Shown here: piece by piece, positions 54,715 to 61,802 of the stretch
How the letters are laid out: each line of letters opens with the position of its first letter
Numbering within the stretch: position 1 is the first letter of the stretch
NCBI GenBank assembly: GCA_045642025.1
Contig: JAZUIB010000053.1
Location: 1 to 61,802 of the forward strand
Reading direction: 5' to 3'
Source of the DNA: Equadaptatus sp045642025
GTDB lineage: Bacteria > Synergistota > Synergistia > Synergistales > Synergistaceae
Length of the DNA stretch: 61,802 nt
Notes under the pieces: model-generated
Databases searched by the model: none
The model's input: the letters and a program-made list of their open reading frames with translations, nothing else
Told to the model about the DNA's origin: nothing
Made by a program: the position numbers and the translations under genes

Positions 54715-56195
54715 ACCGTTTCTCTCCCTTCTTTTCTGCACCAGTCACTGAGAACATTTTTATCCATATAAGGAATCTTTTTGCCCTTAATTTCCATATA
54801 ACTTTCAGGACCTTTGCCTACAACTGCAACAATATCATTTTCTGTCATCATGGAAAGTCCTGCGTATATTGCTTCTCTTCTGTCAGCAATTCTTAAATAT
54901 CTGGTTTCGTGCTGCCTTACACCATCTTCAAGAGCATCAATTATTACTTCGGGGTCCTCACTGCGCGGATTATCGCTTGTCAGTATTACACAGTCAGAAA
55001 GCCTTGAAGCAATTTCTCCCATTATCGGCCGTTTAGTCTTATCTCTGTCTCCGCCTGCGCCAAATACAGCTATAAGTCTCCCTGAACACACAGAGCGGAG
55101 AGCTGTCAAAAGTTTCTCCATGCCGTCAGGGGCATGTGCATAGTCAATTACACAACATCCGGAACCTTTTATAACATATCGCTCAAGCCTGCCGGGAACC
55201 TGCGGCATCATCTCGAGAGCTTTCACTCCCATCGCAGTATCAACACCGAAAAATTTTGCAATACTCAAAGCCTGCAGCGCATTAAGCATATTATGCTCGC
55301 CAATCAGCGGAAGTTTTGTTAAAAAAATATCTTCACCACACTTAAGTTTTATCTCCATTCCCTGAACAGAAACTGATAAAAGTTCTGCAAAATACTCCGC
55401 AGTTTCATCCTTAAGACTGTACGACACTGCATTGCCGCAGAATTCATCGCGCAGCTGTCTGCCATATACATTGTCCGCATACAAAGATACTTTCCATTCA
55501 TCACGCATATATTCCTTAAAAAGCTTTTTCTTTGCGCTGAAATAGCTTTCCATTGTCTTATGATAATCAAGATGGTCCTGTGTAAGATTCGTAAAACCTG
55601 CCGCATCAAAACGACACCCGTCAAGCCTGCCCTGCACTATCGCATGAGAAGACGCTTCCATAACACATGCCTTACAGCCGTTTTGGAGCATTCTGCTGAG
55701 TTTATACTGAACAATATCGGCTTCAGGGGTTGTTCTCTGAGCCTCTTCAGTTACCTTGCCATCATCATAATATACTGTTCCGAGTAATCCGCATTTAACT
55801 CCAGCATAATCCAAAATTGCCTTGGTCATAAATGTTGAAGTAGTTTTTCCTGTAGTTCCCGTAACTGCCGCAAGCTTCAGCTTATCAGCCGGTCTGCCAT
55901 ACAGACATGAAGCAATGCGGCCCATATATCTGCGGACATCAGCACAAATTATCTGCGGAACATTAATATCCTCAAGCCTGCGCTCACACACAAGCGCAGC
56001 AGCGCCCTGCCGCACTGCTGCTGCGGCAAAGTCGTGACCGTCGCAGTGATCACCCTTTACACAGGCAAAAACAGACTCTGCCGTCACTTTTCTGCTGTCG
56101 GCAGTAAGGAAATTTACCTCTACATCTGCGGCATTTGCAATACAAAATTCAAAACTTTCCCTGCTGAGTTCTTCTGCAAGTCTATTAAATTTCAT
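54711..56195 (-). CDS. murE: UDP-MurNAc-tripeptide synthetase, meso-DAP type
   Basis: MurE adds the third residue of the stem peptide. The 494-residue protein has AVTGTTGKTTSTFM, TNLTQDHLDYHKTME, IDYAHAPDGMEK and the specificity motif SDNPRSEDP. DNPR is the signature of meso-diaminopimelate ligases, so the peptidoglycan should be DAP-type. GGAGGG lies before the ATG. The stop overlaps the murF start. Confidence 0.97.
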   Translation of the reverse strand: MKFNRLAEELSRESFEFCIANAADVEVNFLTADSRKVTAESVFACVKGDHCDGHDFAAAAVRQGAAALVCERRLEDINVPQIICADVRRYMGRIASCLYGRPADKLKLAAVTGTTGKTTSTFMTKAILDYAGVKCGLLGTVYYDDGKVTEEAQRTTPEADIVQYKLSRMLQNGCKACVMEASSHAIVQGRLDGCRFDAAGFTNLTQDHLDYHKTMESYFSAKKKLFKEYMRDEWKVSLYADNVYGRQLRDEFCGNAVSYSLKDETAEYFAELLSVSVQGMEIKLKCGEDIFLTKLPLIGEHNMLNALQALSIAKFFGVDTAMGVKALEMMPQVPGRLERYVIKGSGCCVIDYAHAPDGMEKLLTALRSVCSGRLIAVFGAGGDRDKTKRPIMGEIASRLSDCVILTSDNPRSEDPEVIIDALEDGVRQHETRYLRIADRREAIYAGLSMMTENDIVAVVGKGPESYMEIKGKKIPYMDKNVLSDWCRKEGRETV

Positions 56196-56207
56196 AACTG
56201 CGCCCTC

Positions 56208-57896
56208 CTATATCGTCTGTTTTGGCACCTTTGCTTCAATTTCTTCAACTATAGCCTTAAATACCGGCGCTGAAATTACACCTCCGTAATAACTCCCCTG
56301 CGGTTCACCTATACTTATAAGCATCGCATACTTCGGATTTTCAACAGGCCAGAACCCCACAAAAGAACCTACATATCTTCCTGTCTGATATTCACCCTTT
56401 TCGGCAACCTGTGCTGTTCCGGTCTTACCTGCTATTCTAACCTTGTCCGATTTTGCCCTTTGTCCGCCGCCTTCCGCAACAACCATTCCCATTGCAGTCC
56501 TCAAAAAGGCCGCTGTTTCCTGCGACATAACCTGTGCGCGTACTCTTGAACTGCCCTGGTGAACAGTTCTGTTATAATTATCAATCACTTCCTTGACAAT
56601 ATACGGCTTCATCAGCATACCGCCGTTTGCTATAGCTGATATAGCCATAACTTCCTGAATTGCGGTTACTGAAATACCCTGCCCAATAAACACATTTGCA
56701 GGCACAGTTCCAATCCAATCCTCGGGAGATTTAATCAATCCTCTCTCTTCACCGGCAATTTCAATTCCAGAACGCTCTCCAAAACCAAGCTGTTTCAGCA
56801 TGCCGTATGCCTGTTCTCTTTTAACGCCGCGTGACATTGTGGACATACCGACATTGCAAGAATTCATCAGCACATGCATAAGATCTTCCGAACCGTGAGC
56901 TGTCCTGTTATTACACCTGATAATTTTGTCAGCATACTGAATCGTTCCGCTGCACTGATAATGACTGGTATTCTTATTAGCCGCCCCCGCTTCAATCGCG
57001 ATAGAAGTCATAATCGGCTTAAAAATTGACCCCGGCTCATAATTGCGGCTGATTACATTATTTCTGCGCACATCTTCACCGCTGAACGTGCTTCTGTCAT
57101 TCGGGTCGGCAGTAGGATAACTCGCCATTGCGATTACTTCACCTGTTTTTGGGTTTACACATATACCGGCAGCCCATTTTGCATTTGCCTTCTGCGCGCC
57201 GTCAACAAGATAATGCTCCAATATCTTCTGCACCCTTGAATCAATCGTAAGTTTCAGAGAACCTGAAGCCTTTCTATTATCATCAGATATGCCAACAGCA
57301 CCCTGCATATTTTTTCCCGACCTTGTCATAAAACGCGTACGGGCAGGTGAATACAATATATGATTCCACGCAAGTTCAATACCTGCCTGACCATAGCCGT
57401 CAACATCACAATGCCCTAACAGATGAAAAGCCATAGCTCCGTTAGGATAACTTCTTACATATTCAGTTTTTGTAAACAACCCCGGAAGATGCAGACCCTT
57501 TATCTCATCCGCATCCTCAACACGCATATTCCTCTTCAGCCAATAAAAACGACCGCGCTGTTTCACAGAAAATTTTCTTGCCGCTTCCTCACCAAAATAA
57601 CTTCTCAAATAATGAGCATTTTTGGTATCCCACATCTTCGGGTCAATAAAAAAACTGGACGTAGGAACAGAAGATGCCAGCACTTCACCATTACGATCCA
57701 TAATATTTCCGCGTGTTGCACTCATTGATACATTTGCCCAGTACTGACTGTGTGACTGATTGATTATTCTGATGTCCGGTTTTAACGAAATCCAAGCTGT
57801 CCATGCACAGAGCACAGCTATTAAGCCATACGCCAGCAGCCATACTGACTTTGAAAAATGCGGAATATTTACATCTTCATGATTAGTTGTTTGCAT
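56208..57896 (-). CDS. ftsI: Septal transpeptidase FtsI (PBP class B)
   Basis: FtsI cross-links septal peptidoglycan. The 562-residue protein has an N-terminal transmembrane helix (SVWLLAYGLIAVLCAWTAW), the dimerisation region with RGNIMDRNGEVLA, and the transpeptidase motifs SxxK in EPGSIFKPI, SxN in MNSCNVGM, and KTG in AGKTGTAQV. There is no C-terminal PASTA domain. The start overlaps the ftsL end by 14 bases. It is upstream of murE. Confidence 0.96.
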   Translation of the reverse strand: MQTTNHEDVNIPHFSKSVWLLAYGLIAVLCAWTAWISLKPDIRIINQSHSQYWANVSMSATRGNIMDRNGEVLASSVPTSSFFIDPKMWDTKNAHYLRSYFGEEAARKFSVKQRGRFYWLKRNMRVEDADEIKGLHLPGLFTKTEYVRSYPNGAMAFHLLGHCDVDGYGQAGIELAWNHILYSPARTRFMTRSGKNMQGAVGISDDNRKASGSLKLTIDSRVQKILEHYLVDGAQKANAKWAAGICVNPKTGEVIAMASYPTADPNDRSTFSGEDVRRNNVISRNYEPGSIFKPIMTSIAIEAGAANKNTSHYQCSGTIQYADKIIRCNNRTAHGSEDLMHVLMNSCNVGMSTMSRGVKREQAYGMLKQLGFGERSGIEIAGEERGLIKSPEDWIGTVPANVFIGQGISVTAIQEVMAISAIANGGMLMKPYIVKEVIDNYNRTVHQGSSRVRAQVMSQETAAFLRTAMGMVVAEGGGQRAKSDKVRIAGKTGTAQVAEKGEYQTGRYVGSFVGFWPVENPKYAMLISIGEPQGSYYGGVISAPVFKAIVEEIEAKVPKQTI

Positions 57897-58278
57897 GTGC
57901 CTGCTTTAAGAACGGATTAAAACGGTCAAACACACTAGGCTCTGATGCCGCAGAAGAAGCAACAGATACCCTTGCCGCCGTTACATCGCCGGCATCAACA
58001 TATATTACCGACTCTGCGGGAGCTATTTCCATATTAAAATGCTCCTTGGCATATACATAAACATTATCTGAGGAAAGCAGATTCGTGCACTTACGTTCCA
58101 TCAGCACATTCTCAGTTCTGCAGGTCTCAATTTTACCGATTGCCTCAGCCATACGGCTTTCGAGCCCCGCAGCATGCAGCCTGAAACTCAACAACAGCCC
58201 CGCACTGACAAACACACTTAAGAAACACACAAGCAGCACTGTTACATTTGCTCCCCTTGCGCCCTCTTCACAACGCAT
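57883..58278 (-). CDS. ftsL: FtsL-like division protein
   Basis: The 131-residue protein has a short cytoplasmic N-terminus, one transmembrane helix (VTVLLVCFLSVFVSAGLLLSF, about residues 12-32), and a periplasmic coiled-coil-like segment (ESRMAEAIGKIETCRTENVLM). This is the FtsL/FtsB architecture. The call rests on that topology and on position between rsmH and ftsI, as sequence conservation of FtsL is low. The C-terminal 30 residues are Ser/Ala-rich. GGGG precedes the ATG. Confidence 0.8.
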   Translation of the reverse strand: MRCEEGARGANVTVLLVCFLSVFVSAGLLLSFRLHAAGLESRMAEAIGKIETCRTENVLMERKCTNLLSSDNVYVYAKEHFNMEIAPAESVIYVDAGDVTAARVSVASSAASEPSVFDRFNPFLKQAHANN

Positions 58279-58296
58279 TGCCCAAATCCCCTTTCC

Positions 58297-59199
58297 TTAA
58301 TTTTTAACAAAAACCCTCAGCTTCGCACTTCTGGATTTCCTGTTTCTCTCAATTTCATCCTCCGTCGGAACAAGAGCTTTTCTCGGATTAAGCTCTCCTG
58401 CTTCCTGTTCCTTCCACAGCCTGAAACGCTTTTTCACCATTCTGTCCTCAAGCGAATGATACGAAATAACTATAACCTTTCCGCCCGGAGCAAGAATTTC
58501 CAACGCTCCGTCCAACGCCTTATCCAAAGCATCAAGCTCATGATTAACGGCTATCCTCAGCGCCTGAAAAACACGCCTTGCAGGATGTCCGCCCATTTTT
58601 CTCTGAACAGGCTCAGGAAGAATCCGCCTTATAAGTCCAACCAACTCTGCAGTAGAACTAACCGTTTCGCCGTGCTCTCTTGCTCTCACAATGCCGCGTG
58701 CAATCTGATAAGCAAACCTTTCCTCGCCAAGCTCTCTGAAAATCTCCGTCAAATCCTTAATCGTCCAAGTATTTATAATTTCACCTGCGGTAAGATCTGT
58801 TTCAATTCCCTCTCCCTTATCCATCCGCATATCAAGAGGACCGTCCTCCTGAAACGAAAAACCTCTTTCCGCCTCAGTCAGCTGCAAATTTGAAACACCT
58901 AGGTCAAAAAGCACCGCGTCTGCCTTAAAATCCTTTCTTTCAATCAGCGACCCGATATTACGGAAATTATCGGCTGCGATATCAAAACGACCGCTGTATA
59001 CAGCCAAATTTTCCGCAGCTGCCCTCCGTGCGTCAGCATCTTGGTCAAATCCGACGACATAGGCATTACTGCACTTCGAAAGAATTTCTGCGCTGTGGCC
59101 TCCAAGACCGAGAGTGGCATCAACCACCGTTAAAACCTTATCCCACGGCTGCAATGCTTCAAGCACCTCACCGAGCATTACAGGGATATGCTCCGTCAT
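58297..59199 (-). CDS. rsmH: 16S rRNA m4C1402 methyltransferase
   Basis: RsmH (MraW) methylates N4 of C1402 in 16S rRNA. The 300-residue protein has HIPVMLGEVLEAL at the N-terminus, the SAM motif DATLGLGGHSAEIL, DLGVSNLQLTEAERGFSF, and the C-terminal PGGKVIVISYHSLEDRMVK. Its start overlaps the mraZ stop by four bases. It is the second gene of the dcw cluster. Confidence 0.97.
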   Translation of the reverse strand: MTEHIPVMLGEVLEALQPWDKVLTVVDATLGLGGHSAEILSKCSNAYVVGFDQDADARRAAAENLAVYSGRFDIAADNFRNIGSLIERKDFKADAVLFDLGVSNLQLTEAERGFSFQEDGPLDMRMDKGEGIETDLTAGEIINTWTIKDLTEIFRELGEERFAYQIARGIVRAREHGETVSSTAELVGLIRRILPEPVQRKMGGHPARRVFQALRIAVNHELDALDKALDGALEILAPGGKVIVISYHSLEDRMVKKRFRLWKEQEAGELNPRKALVPTEDEIERNRKSRSAKLRVFVKN

Positions 59200-59618
59200 A
59201 TTCCCTCCAGTTCCTCGGAAAGCTCAGCCAAATCAGGCAGACTGCTGTTATATTCATTCCATCTTTCCGTACTCCAAATTTCAATATGATCATCTACACC
59301 GACAATCGTTATATTCTGGCTGATACCTCCATAATTGCGGAGAGAAAGAGGAAGAATAATGCGACCTGCGGCATCTATCTCCTGCTCCATCGCATTAGAG
59401 AACAAAGCTCTGCGCAGGTCGCGTGTTGACTTCTTAAACGAAGGCAAAGTATTAAGCTTACCCTCAAAATCCTGCCAGCGTGGAAGTGTGTAAAGAATAA
59501 TGCAGTGCTCAAAGCCGATAGTAGCCACGACAACATTACCCAGCTCGCCTCTGAAACGCGCCGGAAGAACGACTCTGCCCTTATTATCCAGCTTATGCTC
59601 GAAGCACCCTGCCAGCAT
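59196..59618 (-). CDS. mraZ: MraZ transcriptional regulator of the dcw cluster
   Basis: MraZ is an AbrB-fold DNA-binding protein that regulates the division and cell wall cluster. The 140-residue product has the two tandem half-domains: HKLDNKGRVVLPARFR near residue 9 and IDAAGRIILPLSLR near residue 82. The frame opens with GTG at 59639; the ATG at 59618 begins the usual MLAG N-terminus. The gene is preceded by a strong promoter and four MraZ-box-like repeats, so autoregulation is likely. Confidence 0.95.
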   Translation of the reverse strand: MLAGCFEHKLDNKGRVVLPARFRGELGNVVVATIGFEHCIILYTLPRWQDFEGKLNTLPSFKKSTRDLRRALFSNAMEQEIDAAGRIILPLSLRNYGGISQNITIVGVDDHIEIWSTERWNEYNSSLPDLAELSEELEGI

Positions 59619-59625
59619 CTTATCC

Positions 59626-59662
59626 CCACTTTCTTCCACTTATCCACCACTTTGTCCCACAT
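59626..59662 (-). promoter_or_regulatory. Four MraZ-box-like direct repeats
   Basis: On the minus strand the 6-mer AAGTGG occurs at 59626-59631, 59636-59641 and 59647-59652, with a variant ATGTGG at 59657-59662, spaced 10, 11 and 10 bases. Known MraZ operators are short GTG-containing direct repeats on a 10-base period. The array starts at the -10 box and runs to just before the mraZ ATG, a position suited to repression by blocking RNA polymerase. Confidence 0.75.
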
Positions 59663-59689
59663 TATATACACGAAACTATTATTTTGCAA
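59661..59689 (-). promoter_or_regulatory. Main promoter of the dcw cluster
   Basis: On the minus strand TTGCAA (59684-59689) and TATAAT (59661-59666) are separated by exactly 17 bases. The predicted start lies near 59654, within the MraZ-box-like array. No other comparably strong promoter is visible for the following genes. Confidence 0.8.
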
Positions 59690-59784
59690 TAGCAAATACT
59701 CAAAAAAAATATTTTTTTTAACTTCCTCTGAGCATACAGTGGTTACAGACAGGCTGTTTCAAAATAAAAAACTGCGGACAAAAA

Positions 59785-59810
59785 AAAATTACGCCCATTG
59801 GCGTAATTTT
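59785..59810 (-). terminator. rnpB terminator
   Basis: The 11-bp stem AAAATTACGCC / GGCGTAATTTT is followed on the minus strand by an eight-T run. It lies directly after the RNase P RNA 3' end. Confidence 0.9.
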
Positions 59811-59813
59811 GAT

Positions 59814-60150
59814 GAGCATACGTTAAGCCGGGTTTTGTGGGAGAAAAACTCCTCCGGTCATTTATCCAGGCCGCTTTTCGCAAAGCGGCTCAAGCAATCA
59901 TACCCGGGAATCAGCGGGCAGCCTCAACTTCCCCTATTTGATCTTGCGCCGGATGGGGCTTGCAAGGCAACGCCATTACTGGCGTTCCGGTGAGCTCTTA
60001 CCTCGCCATTTCAACCTTACCCGAAGGCGGTATATTTTCTGCTGCGCTTTCCCTGAACTCGCGTTCGCCTGATATTGTCAGGCATCCTGCCCTTTGGCGC
60101 CCGGACTTTCCTCTTGCGGATGCCCCGCAAGCGACCGGAATCGTATACTC
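59814..60150 (-). ncRNA. rnpB: RNase P RNA
   Basis: RNase P RNA is the catalytic RNA that matures tRNA 5' ends. On the minus strand the conserved GAGGAAAGTCCGGGC lies close to the 5' end and ACCCGGCTTAA at the 3' end. The P1 helix is formed by GAGTATACG (60142-60150) and CGTATGCTC (59814-59822), with one G-U pair. The 337-nt length is normal for the bacterial A-type. It has its own promoter and terminator. Confidence 0.93.
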
Positions 60151-60157
60151 AAGAACC

Positions 60158-60186
60158 ATTATAACATAACGGCTGCAGTCTGTAAC
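60158..60186 (-). promoter_or_regulatory. rnpB promoter
   Basis: On the minus strand GTTACA (60181-60186) and TATAAT (60158-60163) are separated by 17 bases. The predicted start is near 60151, one base from the P1 helix of RNase P RNA. Confidence 0.7.
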
Positions 60187-60238
60187 TTCCCTAACACACT
60201 GCAAATTGCCGATACAGCTTAACTATTATCCCTTAAAT

Positions 60239-60790
60239 TTACCTTCCGTACTTCAGCCCTGCAAGCCACTTCTTCACATCTGCCTTAGACGAAGCTGCAT
60301 TAAAACATATACCCGGCTGCCAAACTGCTTTTGGCGCAAATTTATGAAGCTTTACATCACTACCGCCCAACGGACTGCTGTGTGAACTACAAAACGGTAT
60401 CATACGCTTGCCTGCAAAATCATACATCTCAAGAAAAGTAGCGAGAATATTCGGTGCCTCTCCCCACCATACAGGATAACCGACAAACACAACATCATAA
60501 TCCTTAACACTTAACGCAGACATTTTTATAGCCGGACGGATTGAACGATCATTGTGCTCCCTAACACAGCGGGACGCCGCCGCGCGATAATCCAAATCTT
60601 CAGCCGTATACTTCTTCTGCGGCATAATTTCAAACAAACTTCCGCCCGTTTCGCCTGCAATCTGCTTTGCTATACTGCGCGTATTGCCCGTCGCTGAAAA
60701 ATACGCCACAAGAATTCTCGGTGCTCCCACCGCTGCTGTCGCATAAAACATTCCGGCTGCCGCAAGCACTGCTGTCACTAACCTTTTCAT
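60239..60790 (-). CDS. Exported flavodoxin-like protein
   Basis: The 183-residue protein has an N-terminal signal peptide (MKRLVTAVLAAAGMFYATAAVGA) followed by a flavodoxin fold with the FMN phosphate loop YFSATGNTRSIA, a VGYPVWWGEAP segment and CSSHSSPLGGS. Most flavodoxins are cytoplasmic; export suggests a periplasmic electron carrier or quinone/flavin enzyme. The frame opens at 60946, but the ATG at 60790 gives the signal peptide and has an AGG close before it. It is divergent from the dCMP deaminase gene. The redox partner is unknown. Confidence 0.82.
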   Translation of the reverse strand: MKRLVTAVLAAAGMFYATAAVGAPRILVAYFSATGNTRSIAKQIAGETGGSLFEIMPQKKYTAEDLDYRAAASRCVREHNDRSIRPAIKMSALSVKDYDVVFVGYPVWWGEAPNILATFLEMYDFAGKRMIPFCSSHSSPLGGSDVKLHKFAPKAVWQPGICFNAASSKADVKKWLAGLKYGR

Positions 60791-60935
60791 ACCTGCCAAA
60801 CACTCCCTGCTCCTTAAAATTTCGCAGCATATCGCTGCTGATATTTTCGCACAAAAAATTACAAAAGCCAAGAACAGCGCGGCACATAACATGATACAAT
60901 TAACCTGCGATACCGTAACAAAAGAGGCGATTAAA

Positions 60936-61391
60936 ATGGAACGCACAAACTGGGACGAATACTTCCTTCAAATAGCAAAACTTGTCGCAAGCCGCTCAAC
61001 CTGCATCAGAAAACAGGTCGGCGCAGTCATAGTCAAAGACCGCCATATTCTTGCCACAGGCTACAACGGAAGTCCGCAGGGCACAAAACACTGCACCGAA
61101 ATAGGCTGCGTTAGAGAAGAAATGCAAATACCTCACGGCGCGCGCTATGAAATGTGCCGCGCCTGCCACGGAGAAGAAAACGCCATACTCCAGTCCGCAC
61201 GACACGGTGTTTCAATCGAAGGCGCAGACATCTACTGCACACACAAACCGTGCATCAACTGCACAAAAATGATACTCAACTCCGGCATAAAACGCGTCTA
61301 CTACGCCATCGACGACCTGCCTGCCAACGAACTTCAAGACGACCTCATTACCCAGGCAGACGTAGAATTCATAAAACTAAAACAAAACTGA
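60936..61391 (+). CDS. dCMP deaminase (ComEB-like cytidine deaminase family)
   Basis: The 151-residue enzyme should deaminate dCMP to dUMP for thymidylate synthesis. It has the zinc-binding motifs CHGEENAI (about residues 84-91) and PCINC (about 110-114), with the catalytic glutamate in the first. The long spacer is typical of the dCMP/ComEB branch. The frame opens at 60891; the ATG at 60936 follows GAGG at good spacing. It is a single plus-strand gene; after it comes the second copy of the duplicated element. Confidence 0.92.
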   Translation: MERTNWDEYFLQIAKLVASRSTCIRKQVGAVIVKDRHILATGYNGSPQGTKHCTEIGCVREEMQIPHGARYEMCRACHGEENAILQSARHGVSIEGADIYCTHKPCINCTKMILNSGIKRVYYAIDDLPANELQDDLITQADVEFIKLKQN

Positions 61392-61584
61392 ACAAAACAG
61401 CTATAACATCCGTTAATCTGTTCCTTCATACAACTCAAAACACATTCTCCAATGCTTTTTGAGGTGCTGAAAATTCTCATACCTCTCCTATATATAATAT
61501 TCATAACTTTTGGTATTTGGAGACAGCCCCCAATTTTTGCATTTGTTTTTCATCTATTTTTCATTTCATTTTCAATTTTTGTGT

Positions 61585-61601
61585 TTGTGATTTTTTCACA
61601 A
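61585..61601. promoter_or_regulatory. Conserved palindrome TTGTGA-N5-TCACAA, copy 2
   Basis: The dyad arms are identical to copy 1 while the central base composition differs (TTTTT here, ATTTT in copy 1). Conservation of the arms with a changing centre is what a bound operator would show. Confidence 0.4.
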
Positions 61602-61683
61602 CGGGGCATAAAGTCAGTATGCAACTCCCTTTAACCGCTGTTGTCTTTTTTCCGTCTTACTCGCTCTAATTTGGGGTGTTCCA

Positions 61684-61712
61684 TTTACCGTATCGTCTGA
61701 ACATTATATATA
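61684..61712 (+). promoter_or_regulatory. Promoter of the putative structured RNA, copy 2
   Basis: TTTACC (61684-61689) and TATATA (61707-61712) with a 17-base spacer are identical to copy 1 including the spacer sequence. The predicted start is near 61718. Confidence 0.6.
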
Positions 61713-61802
61713 GGAGGGGTGAGAAACCGCACAGCGTTTTTTCTCTTTTCCAAGATTTAGCTCTGTCCCGTCGGGTTAGCTTACGGAAGGCTTTTTCCAC
61801 CG

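Larger units (their letters stand above)
61510..61802 (+). repeat. Duplicated non-coding element, copy 2 (truncated by window end)
   Basis: This matches copy 1 (16259-16552) base for base over most of its length, with the same T-rich tract, palindrome (61585-61601), promoter boxes (61684-61712) and RNA start. It breaks off at the window end just after the P2 segment. The 3' continuation, including any terminator, cannot be seen. It lies about 120 bases after the dCMP deaminase gene on the same strand. The 120-base gap itself holds nothing recognisable. Confidence 0.8.

Noticed and set aside
1..61802. CRISPR array, prophage, insertion sequence or tRNA
   Set aside because: I saw no regularly spaced repeats, no transposase, integrase or phage structural genes, and no tRNA cloverleaf.

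Overview
The window looks like a chromosomal segment of a diderm, strictly fermentative bacterium. Lipid A core chemistry (Kdo transferase, a GT9 heptosyltransferase-like enzyme) sits beside a meso-DAP peptidoglycan pathway (MurE with a DNPR motif, LysA) and the whiA-yvcK-rapZ trio more often seen in Firmicutes. That combination, with many compact minus-strand operons, suggests Synergistota. This is inference from gene content, not a database match.

Region 1-12.4 kb: the tail of an unknown plus-strand gene and its terminator, then recA, thpR, pncC, pgpA and rimO on the minus strand, a DedA membrane protein on the plus strand, a threonate/erythronate-type pair (DUF1537 kinase plus PdxA2), a DUF815 ATPase overlapping typA, and ychF. 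Region 12.4-24.3 kb: an orphan BMP-type binding protein, a ferrous iron operon (FeoB with an N-terminal FeoA domain, then a separate FeoA), a 1-kb gene-free interval, four LPS/capsule glycosyltransferases, an XRE regulator, and lysA-arcC. Region 24.3-32.3 kb is the most accessory-looking: a nitrogenase component-1-like pair with no NifH nearby, an m5C methyltransferase, malic enzyme, and a cluster of secreted or membrane proteins (two Sel1 proteins, a small internally duplicated protein, a zinc-ribbon/PEGA protein interrupted at a G8 tract, and an L,D-transpeptidase broken by a frameshift).

Region 32.3-59.7 kb is one continuous minus-strand run: mraZ-rsmH-ftsL-ftsI-murE-murF-mraY-murD-ftsW-murG-murC-murB-ftsQ-ftsA-ftsZ, then a radical SAM gene, a SPOR protein, rapZ-yvcK-whiA, a glycogen-debranching-like enzyme, and gap-pgk-tpiA. 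Many junctions overlap by a few bases. The run starts at a clear sigma70-type promoter (TTGCAA-N17-TATAAT) followed by four MraZ-box-like repeats. Upstream lie rnpB (RNase P RNA, with its own promoter and terminator), an exported flavodoxin and a plus-strand dCMP deaminase gene.

The best candidate for something undescribed is a duplicated non-coding element at 16259-16552 and 61510-61802. Both copies keep a palindromic site, a promoter-like TTTACC-N17-TATATA and the start of a foldable RNA. The complete copy continues for about 440 nt with long interleaved complementary segments and ends at an 11-bp rho-independent terminator, so it looks like a free-standing, multi-copy structured RNA. The second copy is cut by the window end.
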